A stretch of DNA of 45,420 nucleotides from Pseudomonadota bacterium (GCA_018821985.1 JAHJKP010000030.1:1-45420), one strand, 5' to 3'. Positions 10,335 through 19,447 are shown, counted from the first letter of the stretch. Numbers and translations are program-made. The notes: generated from the sequence alone by a model not told the origin.

Positions 10335-11394
10335 TCCACAGATGAGTAACGACAGGCCGCAGAATGGCTCTGGTTTCCTAAAAAAAAGGGCTGTTCGCTG
10401 GACGGCCTTTTTTTTATTACTTTGCCCGATGGCACTTGCTGGCTGGCTAGGCCTGTATGCCTGGCAGTCTGCGCCCCAGCAGCAGGCAGAATACACCATT
10501 GTCACCATTCCGCCCGGATCAGGAATCAGGCAGATACGAAAGATATTAGCCTCGGCCAAGCTGGTTGATGATGACATCCGCTTTCTGTTGCTGGCCAAGC
10601 TTCTTGGTCTGGCTCGGAAATTACCGGCTGGCGAGTTCAGGTTGAGCCTCGGCAAAACACCGGGTGAAGTATTGCGACAACTGGCAACGGCCAAACCGGT
10701 TCAATATGCAGTAACCATCCCCGAAGGACTACGGTTAGAAGAGGTGGCAGAGATCTTTGCCGCCGGGTCCTGGTGTGATCGGGATCGGTTCCTGGCCCTG
10801 ACCCACGATCCTGAGTTTATTCACTCCCTGGGGCTTCCATCAGTACCAAGCCTGGAGGGCTATCTTTATCCAGACACCTATCATCTGACCCACGATCTGC
10901 AGGATACCAAAGAGCTGATTGCCATGCAGGTGGCCCGTTTTTTTAAAATATGGTCTGCATTACCCAATGACACCGAACATCGGATGAGCCGTCATGAAAT
11001 TGTCACCCTGGCCTCGGTAGTGGAAAAGGAGACCGCTGATTCAACAGAAAGACCCATTATTGCAGGCGTCTTTCTCAACCGGCTCAAGACTGGGATGCGC
11101 CTGCAATCAGACCCCACAGTTGTCTATGGCCTGGAAAATTTTTCAGGCAACCTGACCAGAACAGACCTCAAGACAGAGCACCCCTATAACACCTATGTCA
11201 TCCCGGCATTGCCCGCCGGTCCCATCTGCAACCCAGGCCAGAAGGCCATGGAGGCCGTTCTGCGTCCCGCATCTACTGACTTTTTTTATTTTGTCTCTAA
11301 AAATAACGGAACCCACCTATTCTCGAAAGATCTTTCCGAGCATAATCAGGCAGTTCAGGAATATCAGCACAAAAAGAAATCACAAGAGAAGTGA
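10318..11394 (+). CDS. mltG: Endolytic murein transglycosylase MltG (YceG-like)
   Basis: This inner-membrane lytic transglycosylase cleaves nascent peptidoglycan strands and helps terminate glycan polymerisation. It has a single N-terminal membrane anchor (AFFLLLCPMALAGWLGLYAW), a LysM-like segment (TIPPGSGIRQI) and the YceG catalytic domain. Catalytic Glu is in LASVVEKET (Glu236 from this start). Other YceG motifs are LEGYLYPDTY, RLKTGMRLQSDPTVVYG and HPYNTYVIPALPAGPICNPG. The start is uncertain: TTG 10246 (overlapping the lon TGA), ATG 10318 and ATG 10342 are all in frame and none has a good ribosome binding site. The extra N-terminal residues are unconserved-looking, and 350-358 residues is close to the usual 340. 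Family identity is firm. Confidence 0.9.
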   Translation: MDNGRPPQMSNDRPQNGSGFLKKRAVRWTAFFLLLCPMALAGWLGLYAWQSAPQQQAEYTIVTIPPGSGIRQIRKILASAKLVDDDIRFLLLAKLLGLARKLPAGEFRLSLGKTPGEVLRQLATAKPVQYAVTIPEGLRLEEVAEIFAAGSWCDRDRFLALTHDPEFIHSLGLPSVPSLEGYLYPDTYHLTHDLQDTKELIAMQVARFFKIWSALPNDTEHRMSRHEIVTLASVVEKETADSTERPIIAGVFLNRLKTGMRLQSDPTVVYGLENFSGNLTRTDLKTEHPYNTYVIPALPAGPICNPGQKAMEAVLRPASTDFFYFVSKNNGTHLFSKDLSEHNQAVQEYQHKKKSQEK

Positions 11395-11443
11395 GTCCTT
11401 TTCCCCTCGATACCCACTGAAAGATGGGCGCTGCAAAAATGAG

Positions 11444-11473
11444 TTGACTTACGCTTTCCCTCTGACCGATAAT
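11444..11473 (+). promoter_or_regulatory. Candidate sigma-70 promoter of the PEP-synthase-like A operon
   Basis: TTGACT (11444-11449), an 18-base spacer and GATAAT (11468-11473) lie about 100 bases before the ATG at 11576 and directly before a perfect dyad that would cover the transcription start. Confidence 0.5.
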
Positions 11474-11492
11474 CAACTTTGATTCAAAGTTG
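11474..11492 (+). promoter_or_regulatory. Candidate operator dyad overlapping the transcription start
   Basis: A perfect inverted repeat, CAACTTTG-ATT-CAAAGTTG, sits immediately after the -10 box at 11468-11473. This is the position expected for a repressor operator. The binding protein is unknown. Confidence 0.45.
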
Positions 11493-11575
11493 TGCCTGAT
11501 CATTGAAAAGCACAACACAAAGCCGCAAGGAGTCCCTTCTTTTTGGGGCACCCCTTGATTTCAAGGTCGTCAACA

Positions 11576-14062
11576 ATGCTTATCAACACCCTGTTCAAAT
11601 ACTGGACCTATCGTCTCTTTGCTCCCGGCGTTGTCCTGCGTGGAACCTATGATGCCTTTCGGGATCTCCTGACCTTTGACAGCCGGAGTCACGAGCTCAT
11701 GGCCGACCTGGAAGAGCTCTATTATCAAGGGAAAAAAGAAGATTTCTGCCGGATTACTGCCAGATACGATGCCCTTTCGGCCAGTGTTGGTGGTATGGTG
11801 AAGAGCCTTGAACGTATGGCCCCTGGATCTTTTGTCACCCTGCCTGAATATTTTCGCAAGTTTGACTTTTACAGCAGATTCTTGCTGGCCCCACCCGCTC
11901 TTCATTTTGGCCCACCCTTTGTCCTGACCCTGACTGACCCCGCCGTAAAACCAGAGCTTGCCGGTGGTAAAAGCGCCACCCTGGCCGTTATGACCAACAG
12001 CTTGCAACTGCCTGTACCTTCCGGTTTTGTCATCACGGTGAACAGCTTTCATTACCTGCTGGAGTACAATGATCTGCGGAGCAGAATCAATGAGCTCCTG
12101 GCACAGATCGATCTTACCATCCCTGACAGCCTGGCACAGATCTCACAACAGCTGACCGATCTGATCAAGAAGGCCGAGGTTCCTCCCGCTATTGAAGAGA
12201 AGATCCTTGCCGCCCATACAAGCTTATGGGCAGACCAGGCAGATGATATCCTGGTGGCTGTGCGCAGCAGTGCCGTGGGTGAAGATGGCAAATGCTCTTT
12301 TGCCGGACAGTACACTACACTTCTTGAAGTTCAGAAAGACAATCTCATCCCGGCCTATCTAGCCGTCCTTGCCAGCAAATATACGCCAGAGTCATTGGCC
12401 TACCGGATACACAGTGGACTGAGTGATGAAGAAACACCCATGGCGGTACTGGTGATCAAGATGATAGCTTCCCTGGCCAGCGGAGTCGTGTACACTCTTG
12501 ACCCCGCTGGCCGGGATACAGCACATCTGTTCATCCATGCCGTGCCGGGGCAGGGAGAAGCACTGGTCAGCGGGCGGAAGATCCCGGATGTCCTGGCAGT
12601 GGAAAGAGCAGACACCAGCTGCCACAAACCAGACCTAAAATATGCAGCCAGGCACTTCCTGACTAAGGTGATGACCGCTGAACAGATCACATCTCTGGCC
12701 ACTGATGCCCTGAAGATAGAGTCTCATTTCCAAACCCCTCAGGATATCGAATGGACTTTGACGGACAGTGGCAAGATCCTTTTTCTCCAGAGTCGTGCCC
12801 TGCAATCTCATTCACCATCGCCGGACACCGACATCGAAAAAGATCCGACATCAATGAGCAAAACCCAGAACGCAGTACTGCTCCAGGGTGGAACTATGGC
12901 CGCACTCGGTCAAGCCTGTGGCCCGGCCTACTGTGTGGACAAAACCCATCCCGTAGAACAGACGCCTGCCGGCGCTATTCTTATCATCAGAGAGACCCTG
13001 CCCTCCTATGTCCAGGTTCTTGACCGAGTCAATGGGGTACTGGCAGAGCTTGGCAGTGTTGCCGGCCATTTCTCCACAGTCTGCAGGGAATACGGGGTTC
13101 CCCTGATCTGCGGCCTCGGTCCTGAAATTCGGAGAGTAGATCAAGGCCAGATCATAACCATGCAGGCAGAAAAGAAGAGTGTCTATGAGGGTGATATCCT
13201 GCCCCGTCCGGCGACGGTTCCTCTCCATGAATCACAAAAGCAGCTCCCCTTTTTCCGGAAACTTCGCAAGCTGCTGGACAACATCACCCCCCTGCACCTG
13301 ATTGACCCCAAGGCCAAAGGATTTAGCCCCGAATCATGCCGTTCTCTGCATGACATTATCCGTTTTACCCATGAACAAGCGGTCAGATCAATGTTTTCTC
13401 TAGGGGGGCGCCTGGGGAACCGTTCCCGAAACCGAAAAAAATTGCTTTCAGATCTGCCTTTTGATATCTTTGTAGTCGATGTCGGTGGCGGTCTTCTGCC
13501 CGCAGCCGTCCGGGAAGAGACAATCACTGTGGATCAGATCTGTTCAGCACCCTTTCAGGCCCTGTGGGCAGGACTGACCCACCCTTCGGTTCAATGGCAG
13601 GAGAGGGCTCACTTTGACTGGAAACAGTTTGGCGAACTGACCATGGCTGACGGAATCGCCAGCTCAGAGTCACCGGATTTTGCCAGCTATGCCGTGCTTG
13701 GCGCTGATTATATCAATCTGATCATGCGTTTTGGCTATCATTTTACTCTGGTCGATGCCCTCTGTGGTGAGGACAGCTCCACCAACTATTGTCAATTCCG
13801 TTTTGCCGGTGGCGGGGCTGATTTTTCCGGTCGTCTGCTGCGTCTTGATTTTATCCGTACCCTGCTCCAGCAGGCGGGATTTCAGATCGAGACCCGGGGT
13901 GATCTGCTCGATGCCAGGATCTCTTCCCTGCCCAGTCCGGAGATGAAGATGCACCTGCTCACCCTGGGCCGCCTACTCGGGGCCACCAGACTCATGGACA
14001 TGTCCCTGCATAACAAGCAAGAGGTTCAACAGTATGCAGATGATTTTTTGGCAAAAACATAA
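11576..14062 (+). CDS. PEP-synthase-like phosphotransferase A: PPDK_N domain, phospho-His domain and unassigned C-terminal domain
   Basis: This 828-residue cytoplasmic protein has an N-terminal helical region (1-125), then an ATP/PEP-binding domain of the PPDK_N type (about 128-407; GGKSATLAVM, AVRSSAVGEDGKCSFAGQY, SGVVYTLDPAG, DIEWTLTD..ILFLQSRAL). Next is a swivelling domain with candidate phospho-His498 in GSVAGHFSTVCREYGVP, and a C-terminal domain (about 555-828) with CRSLHDIIRFTHEQAV, VVDVGGGLLP, FGYHFTLVDAL and FRFAGGGAD. The PEP/pyruvate TIM barrel of true PEP synthase is absent. It shares its architecture with the genes at 31276 and 33792. ATG 11576 is chosen; the frame also allows TTG 11543, which has an AAGGAG 10 bases upstream. 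It is first in an operon with a tyrosine-phosphatase-like gene and an NtrC-type regulator. The acceptor substrate is unknown. Confidence 0.85.
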   Translation: MLINTLFKYWTYRLFAPGVVLRGTYDAFRDLLTFDSRSHELMADLEELYYQGKKEDFCRITARYDALSASVGGMVKSLERMAPGSFVTLPEYFRKFDFYSRFLLAPPALHFGPPFVLTLTDPAVKPELAGGKSATLAVMTNSLQLPVPSGFVITVNSFHYLLEYNDLRSRINELLAQIDLTIPDSLAQISQQLTDLIKKAEVPPAIEEKILAAHTSLWADQADDILVAVRSSAVGEDGKCSFAGQYTTLLEVQKDNLIPAYLAVLASKYTPESLAYRIHSGLSDEETPMAVLVIKMIASLASGVVYTLDPAGRDTAHLFIHAVPGQGEALVSGRKIPDVLAVERADTSCHKPDLKYAARHFLTKVMTAEQITSLATDALKIESHFQTPQDIEWTLTDSGKILFLQSRALQSHSPSPDTDIEKDPTSMSKTQNAVLLQGGTMAALGQACGPAYCVDKTHPVEQTPAGAILIIRETLPSYVQVLDRVNGVLAELGSVAGHFSTVCREYGVPLICGLGPEIRRVDQGQIITMQAEKKSVYEGDILPRPATVPLHESQKQLPFFRKLRKLLDNITPLHLIDPKAKGFSPESCRSLHDIIRFTHEQAVRSMFSLGGRLGNRSRNRKKLLSDLPFDIFVVDVGGGLLPAAVREETITVDQICSAPFQALWAGLTHPSVQWQERAHFDWKQFGELTMADGIASSESPDFASYAVLGADYINLIMRFGYHFTLVDALCGEDSSTNYCQFRFAGGGADFSGRLLRLDFIRTLLQQAGFQIETRGDLLDARISSLPSPEMKMHLLTLGRLLGATRLMDMSLHNKQEVQQYADDFLAKT

Positions 14063-14074
14063 CAAAAAAAGATC

Positions 14075-15112
14075 ATGCCTTATACCGTAAACTGGCTTAC
14101 CAGCCAACTGGCTGCCGGATCCGCCCCCATGTCCTATGATGATCTTGACACCATCAGAGAGCAGGGGATTGACGCCATTGTCAATCTGTGCGGCGAGTTC
14201 TGCGACCTGCATCAGATTGAGCAGGAGTCAGGATTTGAGGTCTACTATCTTCCTATTCCGGATGAATGCGCGCCGGATATGGAGTTGATGGAACAGGCGC
14301 TGCAATGGCTGGACGAGGCCCTCTATCTGAAGAAAAAAATCCTGATTCACTGCCGGCATGGCCTGGGCCGCACCGGCACCTTTGTCTCCGCCTATCTGCT
14401 GAGGCGCGGGCTGGGTCTGAAACTCACCGAAACAACACTGAAGCCCGCCCGGGTAACTCCCGGCAGCTACAGCCAGTGGCAGCTGTTACGCAAGTATGGT
14501 AAACAACAGGGACAATTGAGCGCACGCGCGCCGAGTATTGAGGGCAAAGAAACCGTTAACCTGCTGCCCTTCCTGCAGGAATATACGGCAATCCTGCAGG
14601 AGGCGGAAACCCTGGCCCAGGCAGCAGGAGTTGACCCTCTGGAGCTGGATATCGAAAATTGCTGTCATGCCTATTTCGAGATGGAATTAATAGAGGCCGT
14701 CCATATCAGTCACACCTTGAATCGACAGCTAAACCGGGAACAACGGCTGGCCGCCATGGAACGGGCAGACGAAACATCTTGCCGGCTCAGAAACCAGCAG
14801 ACAACAGAAGGCGGCACTCCGGAAGAAGCTGCCCGACAGCTTGCAGCCAGCCAGACCCTTTCATGCCCGCTCCTGGTGGACCAGGCCTGCATCCTGCACG
14901 CCAATCGACCACTGAGGTGCCGCTCCGGTTTGGACATGGATATACAAAACAGGCTGAACGAGGAAATACACAACTACTCGCGTGATATTTTTCTCGCCCT
15001 CACCGGCGAGTTCCCTCCAGCCGGCAGCCTCAGATTTACAATTTTCGACACAGTTTCCGGTCGCTTTGTGCAACAATATTTTCAGGCCATGATCAAGGAT
15101 TCTCAAGGATAA
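14075..15112 (+). CDS. Tyrosine/dual-specificity phosphatase fused to a YkgJ-like Cys-rich domain
   Basis: This 345-residue protein has an N-terminal cysteine-phosphatase domain (1-145) with general-acid Asp63 (PIPDEC) and the P-loop HCRHGLGRTG carrying nucleophile Cys93 and Arg99. The C-terminal half (about 165-320) resembles YkgJ-type metal-binding proteins: Cys196-Cys197 (ENCCHAYFEME), Cys264 (CPLL), Cys272 and Cys282 (ANRPLRCR). YkgJ-like domains are thought to bind Zn or Fe-S, but their function is poorly defined. The gene starts 12 bases after PEP-synthase-like A and ends 6 bases before the NtrC-type regulator, so the three are co-transcribed. A phosphatase placed beside a phospho-His enzyme suggests it acts on the same pathway, but its target cannot be read from the sequence. 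Confidence 0.8.
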   Translation: MPYTVNWLTSQLAAGSAPMSYDDLDTIREQGIDAIVNLCGEFCDLHQIEQESGFEVYYLPIPDECAPDMELMEQALQWLDEALYLKKKILIHCRHGLGRTGTFVSAYLLRRGLGLKLTETTLKPARVTPGSYSQWQLLRKYGKQQGQLSARAPSIEGKETVNLLPFLQEYTAILQEAETLAQAAGVDPLELDIENCCHAYFEMELIEAVHISHTLNRQLNREQRLAAMERADETSCRLRNQQTTEGGTPEEAARQLAASQTLSCPLLVDQACILHANRPLRCRSGLDMDIQNRLNEEIHNYSRDIFLALTGEFPPAGSLRFTIFDTVSGRFVQQYFQAMIKDSQG

Positions 15113-15118
15113 AAACAT

Positions 15119-16540
15119 ATGCCCCAGGAACAGAAATCAACCCGCCTGCTGATTGTGGACGATGAACGGGATCTCCTTAACCTGCTCAAGAAAGTCCTGT
15201 CCAAAAAATGCGACTGTGATGTCGCCCTGACAACGTCCAGCCTCGAGGCTCTAGAACTAGTCAGGAGCTGGAAGCCCGATGTGGTGCTCACCGACATTAT
15301 CATGCCGGACATGGATGGACTGCAGCTCCTGCAGTCCATCACTGCTATTGATTCCACCATCAGCACCATCATCATGACCGGCTATGGAACCATTGAGATA
15401 GCCGTGCAGGCCCTGAAAGACGGCGCCTATGACTTTTTTGAAAAGCCTTTTGACAACAACAAGATCAGCCAGGTGGTCAAACGCGCCCTTGAGCGGACAT
15501 ACCTATTGCGGGAAAATCTGCATCTCCAGCAGCGTCTGACCAGCACCAGTGCACTGACCGGGTTTATCGGTCACTCACCGCCATTACGACGAACCATCGA
15601 TCTTTTGTCACGCCTGGGGCAAAGCGACGCCACCGTGCTCATTCGTGGAGAATCAGGAACCGGCAAGGAAGTTGCCGCCCGCACCATCCATGCCATGAGC
15701 AAACGGGCAAAACAGAAGATGGTCACCATCAACTGCCCGGCCCTTCCTGAGCATATCCTGGAGAGCGAACTCTTCGGCTATTGCAAGGGGGCATTTACCG
15801 GCGCCGATCATGACAAAACCGGCCTCTTTCTCGAGGCGGACGGCTCCACCATCTTCCTTGATGAAATTGCCGATCTCCCGTTGGGACTCCAGACAAAACT
15901 CCTGAGAGTCCTGCAGGAAAAGGAAATCCAGCCTCTGGGACAGACCAAGACCTTCAAGGTTGATGTCCGGGTGCTGGCTGCCACCAATCAAGATCTTGAG
16001 GCCAAGATGGCCAAAGGGGAATTTCGGGAAGATCTCTTCTACCGCCTGAACGTGATGACCGTCACCCTCCCCACCCTAGCGGAGATCAAGGAGGACATTC
16101 CCCTGCTGGCCCAACATTTTTTGGTCAAGTATTCCCAGGAATATGATCGGGAAGGAATGGAATTCACCCCCGAGGCCTTGCAATGCCTTATGCGCAGGCA
16201 ATGGAAGGGCAATGTCCGGCAATTGCAGAACATCATCAACCGGGCGGTACTGCTCTCTGACAGCCGGAAGATCACTCCCCATGAGCTGACAAGCTTCGAG
16301 GACAATGGCAAGAGCGGAGAAATACAGGATCAGGTTCCCGCCTGTGTGTATCAGCTTCCCTATCGACAGGCCAAGGAAAAGGTGATTGGCCCCTTCACCA
16401 GCGCCTATCTGCGCCACTGCCTGACGGGCTCCAAGGGCAACGTCTCTGCCGCAGCCAAGGCCAGTGGTATGGAGAGGCAGGCCTTTCAACGGTTGATGCG
16501 CCGGTACGAAATCGATGCCGACACCTTCAGAACAGCCTGA
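15119..16540 (+). CDS. Sigma-54-dependent response regulator, NtrC family (REC-AAA+-Fis), intact GAFTGA
   Basis: This 473-residue activator has a receiver domain (8-125) with Asp pair at 14-15 and phospho-acceptor Asp59 (LTDIIMPDMDG), then Thr and Lys signature residues (MTGYG, EKPF). The AAA+ domain has Walker A GESGTGKE (177-184), sigma-54 contact loop GAFTGA (224-229) and Walker B TIFLDEIA. A C-terminal Fis-type helix-turn-helix (GNVSAAAKASGMERQAFQRL) follows. All elements needed to activate sigma-54 RNA polymerase are present. AAGGAT lies about 9 bases before the ATG. It is the last gene of the operon and is followed by a strong terminator. Likely targets are the GG-N10-GC promoters at 16750 and 24701. 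The cognate kinase may be the one at 17303. Confidence 0.95.
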   Translation: MPQEQKSTRLLIVDDERDLLNLLKKVLSKKCDCDVALTTSSLEALELVRSWKPDVVLTDIIMPDMDGLQLLQSITAIDSTISTIIMTGYGTIEIAVQALKDGAYDFFEKPFDNNKISQVVKRALERTYLLRENLHLQQRLTSTSALTGFIGHSPPLRRTIDLLSRLGQSDATVLIRGESGTGKEVAARTIHAMSKRAKQKMVTINCPALPEHILESELFGYCKGAFTGADHDKTGLFLEADGSTIFLDEIADLPLGLQTKLLRVLQEKEIQPLGQTKTFKVDVRVLAATNQDLEAKMAKGEFREDLFYRLNVMTVTLPTLAEIKEDIPLLAQHFLVKYSQEYDREGMEFTPEALQCLMRRQWKGNVRQLQNIINRAVLLSDSRKITPHELTSFEDNGKSGEIQDQVPACVYQLPYRQAKEKVIGPFTSAYLRHCLTGSKGNVSAAAKASGMERQAFQRLMRRYEIDADTFRTA

Positions 16541-16582
16541 GCCCCCACCCCTCTCTACTCCCTGACAGGACAAGCAATATCT

Positions 16583-16623
16583 AAAGAGATAGTGACACCT
16601 GAATGTTTCACTGTCTCTTTTTT
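16583..16623 (+). terminator. Intrinsic terminator after the NtrC-type regulator
   Basis: A 13-bp stem, AAAGAGATAGTGA (16583-16595) with TCACTGTCTCTTT (16608-16620), contains one G-U pair and is followed by a T-run to 16623. It lies 42 bases after the stop at 16540. Confidence 0.85.
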
Positions 16624-16697
16624 GTTGCAGCCTCTGAATGAAGATTCAAGAGGAACCGCCACATCCTCCATAACAGCCCCGCAACCATCAAACACAT

Positions 16698-16707
16698 AAC
16701 ATGTTAA
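16698..16707. promoter_or_regulatory. Palindromic motif AACATGTTAA, candidate activator site
   Basis: The 10-base sequence AACATGTTAA lies 43 bases before the candidate sigma-54 -24 box at 16750. The same 10-mer recurs at 24833-24842, upstream of the minus-strand sigma-54 promoter at 24701, which makes it a possible shared enhancer site. Confidence 0.35.
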
Positions 16708-16749
16708 TATAACAACATATATACTCTTTTCTCACTTCCTTCCTTTTTC

Positions 16750-16765
16750 TGGCTCTCAATGTGCA
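16750..16765 (+). promoter_or_regulatory. Candidate sigma-54 promoter of the kinase/molybdoenzyme operon
   Basis: TGGCTC at 16750 and GTGCA ending at 16765 place GG and GC exactly 10 bases apart, as required for -24/-12 promoters. Consensus differences are A to T in the -24 element and T to G in the -12 element. It lies 71 bases before the ATG at 16836. Confidence 0.45.
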
Positions 16766-16835
16766 TAGCACAATGATATCGAGCTGATAAGTCTTTCATA
16801 AACTCCATACAGAAACACCACTGCTCCATGGCCAT

Positions 16836-17306
16836 ATGAACATAACAAGAAAATTCAACATATTTGCCCTGCTCCTGCCCCTGGCATTGCTTCTTGCCCC
16901 GAATCAGGCCTGGGCATTACAAGTCCACGCTCCCCCAGAGGGCATTTATATCCATCAACTGGCCCATCTCTTTTTCGCGGCCGCCTTAAGCTATCTTTTC
17001 TGGGACGTGCGGCGAAGCGCCTTCCCCGGCAAGGGCTGGCGCTATCTCCAGATCTTCTGCGTCTTGATGATCCTCTGGAATATTCTAGCCTTCTCAGGAC
17101 ACTGGCTGGGATTTCACATTGATAATGCCGACATCATCCGTTCGGATGGATACTTTTCATCACATATTATCGGGCCAATCTCCGCAATCAAATTCATCTA
17201 CTTCTGCGCTACTCTGGACCACCTGCTCAGCGTGCCTGCACTCCTTTTCCTCTTCCTTTGCATGCGTTCCCTTTATCGCAGCATAGATAAGGAAGAAAAA
17301 AAATGA
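16836..17306 (+). CDS. Small multi-pass membrane protein, partner of the adjacent histidine kinase
   Basis: This 156-residue protein has an N-terminal signal-like segment (FALLLPLALLLAPNQAWA) followed by three predicted hydrophobic segments (around HQLAHLFFAAALSYLFW, FCVLMILWNILAFSG and LLSVPALLFLFLCM). Three His lie close to membrane borders (His45, His49, His93), which might ligate a metal or haem, but this is a guess. I do not recognise the family. The gene lies directly after a candidate sigma-54 promoter and its stop overlaps the kinase start by four bases (ATGA, 17303-17306), so the two proteins are probably made together and may form one sensory unit in the inner membrane. Confidence 0.75.
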   Translation: MNITRKFNIFALLLPLALLLAPNQAWALQVHAPPEGIYIHQLAHLFFAAALSYLFWDVRRSAFPGKGWRYLQIFCVLMILWNILAFSGHWLGFHIDNADIIRSDGYFSSHIIGPISAIKFIYFCATLDHLLSVPALLFLFLCMRSLYRSIDKEEKK

Positions 17307-18871
17307 CCTATCTTCCCCTGTCTCCGGCCATTATCACCGACATGATCGGTTCTCTCTGTATCATTGTCTTATCGTTTCTTGCCCTGCGCTATGCTTGGCT
17401 GCTGATCAGAAAACAGCCGGAGAATTTTCTCTGGGGATTTCTCTTTTACTTTTGTCTGACCCTTGCCACTTTTGCCATCTCCCGGGCCACTGGACATTTA
17501 CTCAAACATATTCTCTTGTTTTCCGGAAATCAGGAGGCATGGCGCATTATCAACCCCATTTCCGGTGGCGCCAATACCCTGTTCATGATCTCCCTGGCGT
17601 CCGTCACCATTTATTACCATAAAGGGATTGAAGGATACCAGGCCATTAACCGCAAGGCAAAAAGTCTAAAAGAGGCCTATGATCAACTGGAAATCGCAGC
17701 AGACCAGCTTCAGGGGATGAATCTGCACCTGGAAGAGATGGTCGAGGAAAGAACCCTTGAGCTCTCGGCCTCGGAAAAGAAATTCCGTAATCTTTTCAAC
17801 AACTCCAAAGACATGGTCTTTTTCAGCGATGCCACAAATCACCTTTTGACCATGAACAACGCTGGTTTCGAGATGCTCGGCTATCCCGTCGAAGGCCCCC
17901 CGGACCTGAACCTAGTTGATATTTTCAAAAATGAGGATGAGCTGGAAAGCTACCATAATGTTCTGCGCTCTCAGGGATTTATCGAAGATTTGGAGGTAGA
18001 GTTTGCTAAAATGGATGGAACCGGCATTTCAGTTCTTTTGTCAGCCACCGCAACTTATGATGAAAACAACAAGTTTAGCGGCTGTGACGCCATTGTCAAA
18101 GATCTCACCCGGATCAAAACGATGATGGCACAACTGGCAGCCAGTGAAAAAATGGCCTCCGTGGGCCAGATGGCAGCAGGTGTGGCTCATGAGATCAACA
18201 CTCCCTTGGGCGTCATCCTTGGCTACGCACAGCTGATGATGGATGACTTTTCTCCGGAGAGTGAACCGGGACAGAACCTAGCCATCATTGAACGACAGAC
18301 CAAGGCCTGCCGCAAGATTGTGGCTGATCTGCTCAAGTTTTCCCGCCAATCGGAAAGCGCCCGCGAAGATGTCTCCATCAATGAGATCCTGATGGATGTG
18401 ATTGCCGTGACCCAGCACTCCCTGAACATGGACCACATCAATGTCCATCAGGATTTTACCCAGGATCTGCCGCCTGTTGTCGGCGATACCGAACGATTAC
18501 GACAGGTCTTCGTCAATTTGGTCAACAATGCCCATCATGCCATGGAGCAGCAGGGCTCAGGCGATCTGACCATGATCTCCCGTTATGATTCCACCACCAA
18601 TGAAGTAGTGGCCACGGTCCAGGATACCGGCCATGGAATCCCGGAGAAGATCCGGGCCAGAATATTTGATCCATTCTTTACCACCAAATCAGTGGGTAAA
18701 GGGACGGGCTTGGGCCTCTCGGTTTCCTACGGGATCATTCAGGACCATGGGGGACGAATAGAAGTGGAAAGTCCGGTAACCAACAAACAATCCGGAGAAA
18801 AGGCTCAAGGAACGGCCTTTCACATCAAACTTCCAGCAGTGCTGGCTGAGGCAGCAAGTGTACGCGAGTAA
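17303..18871 (+). CDS. Membrane-bound PAS-domain sensor histidine kinase
   Basis: This 522-residue protein has three N-terminal transmembrane segments (about 11-33, 43-63, 88-105), a coiled coil (115-160), a PAS domain (about 160-275, [16 protein letters not shown]), HisKA with phospho-accepting His296 ([11 protein letters not shown]), and HATPase_c with N box ([10 protein letters not shown]), G1 (DTGHGIP) and G2 ([10 protein letters not shown]). The kinase core is of the NtrB/HPK4 type, which usually partners NtrC-like regulators, so the regulator at 15119 and the receiver at 18957 are the likely targets. The start ATG overlaps the upstream membrane-protein stop. There is no periplasmic sensor domain, so sensing is by the membrane part, the PAS domain or the small partner protein. 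Confidence 0.93.
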   Translation: MTYLPLSPAIITDMIGSLCIIVLSFLALRYAWLLIRKQPENFLWGFLFYFCLTLATFAISRATGHLLKHILLFSGNQEAWRIINPISGGANTLFMISLASVTIYYHKGIEGYQAINRKAKSLKEAYDQLEIAADQLQGMNLHLEEMVEERTLELSASEKKFRNLFNNSKDMVFFSDATNHLLTMNNAGFEMLGYPVEGPPDLNLVDIFKNEDELESYHNVLRSQGFIEDLEVEFAKMDGTGISVLLSATATYDENNKFSGCDAIVKDLTRIKTMMAQLAASEKMASVGQMAAGVAHEINTPLGVILGYAQLMMDDFSPESEPGQNLAIIERQTKACRKIVADLLKFSRQSESAREDVSINEILMDVIAVTQHSLNMDHINVHQDFTQDLPPVVGDTERLRQVFVNLVNNAHHAMEQQGSGDLTMISRYDSTTNEVVATVQDTGHGIPEKIRARIFDPFFTTKSVGKGTGLGLSVSYGIIQDHGGRIEVESPVTNKQSGEKAQGTAFHIKLPAVLAEAASVRE

Positions 18872-18956
18872 TATTTGTGAAAAAACAAGAAGTTGATGAA
18901 CCTGGATAAAGTCATCAAAGAGATGGTCGACTAAAACAACCTATTGGAGGTAAATC

Positions 18957-19343
18957 ATGGCTGAGATATTAGCATTGGACGATGTACAGGATGCAACCGT
19001 GCTCATTGGAAAGATTTTGACCAAAAAAGGTCATAATGTGCACAGTTTTACCGAAGAAGACGAGGCTATTGCCTATGCAAAGGCCAATAAGGTGGACCTG
19101 GCTATCCTTGACATCAAGCTGAAAAAGATGAGCGGAATCGAGGTACTGGAACTGCTCAAGGCATCAACACCTGAGATGCGGGCCATCATGCTTACCGGCT
19201 ATCCGACCGTGGAGACGGCGCGCGAGGCCATCAGCCTGGGGGCGGACGAATACTGTGTCAAGCCCATTGACCGGAACGAGCTCGAAGAAAAAGTAGAAAA
19301 GGTCCTGAAAGGAAAAGACAAAAAAAGCAGTATCAACGTCTGA
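18957..19343 (+). CDS. Single-domain response regulator (REC only)
   Basis: This 128-residue stand-alone receiver has acidic pair Asp8-Asp9, phospho-acceptor Asp52 (LAILDIKLKKMSG), Thr in MLTGYP and Lys in VKPID. GGAGG lies 7 bases before the ATG. It has no output domain, so it acts by protein-protein contact or as a phosphorelay intermediate. It sits between the PAS histidine kinase and the TorD-molybdoenzyme fusion. The 85-base gap upstream holds only a possible 12-codon frame (18896-18934), which I do not call. Confidence 0.93.
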   Translation: MAEILALDDVQDATVLIGKILTKKGHNVHSFTEEDEAIAYAKANKVDLAILDIKLKKMSGIEVLELLKASTPEMRAIMLTGYPTVETAREAISLGADEYCVKPIDRNELEEKVEKVLKGKDKKSSINV

Positions 19344-19362
19344 CAGATAACGAACAAGATAG

Positions 19363-19395
19363 TTTGTACAGTACAAATGCTGCATGAAATGCAGC
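19363..19395 (+). promoter_or_regulatory. Two adjacent perfect dyads before the TorD-molybdoenzyme gene
   Basis: TTTGTAC-A-GTACAAA (19363-19377) is directly followed by GCTGCAT-GAA-ATGCAGC (19379-19395). They lie 50-85 bases before the ATG at 19448. They could be operators or RNA hairpins controlling the last gene of this operon. No U-run follows. Confidence 0.4.
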
Positions 19396-19447
19396 CTACC
19401 CACTCACTACTCACTACTTCCCCATCATAATTGGAGGATATTTTTCC

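Noticed and set aside
18896-18934. 12-codon frame between the histidine kinase and the receiver
   Set aside because: Too short and without a ribosome binding site at a useful distance; no family resemblance.
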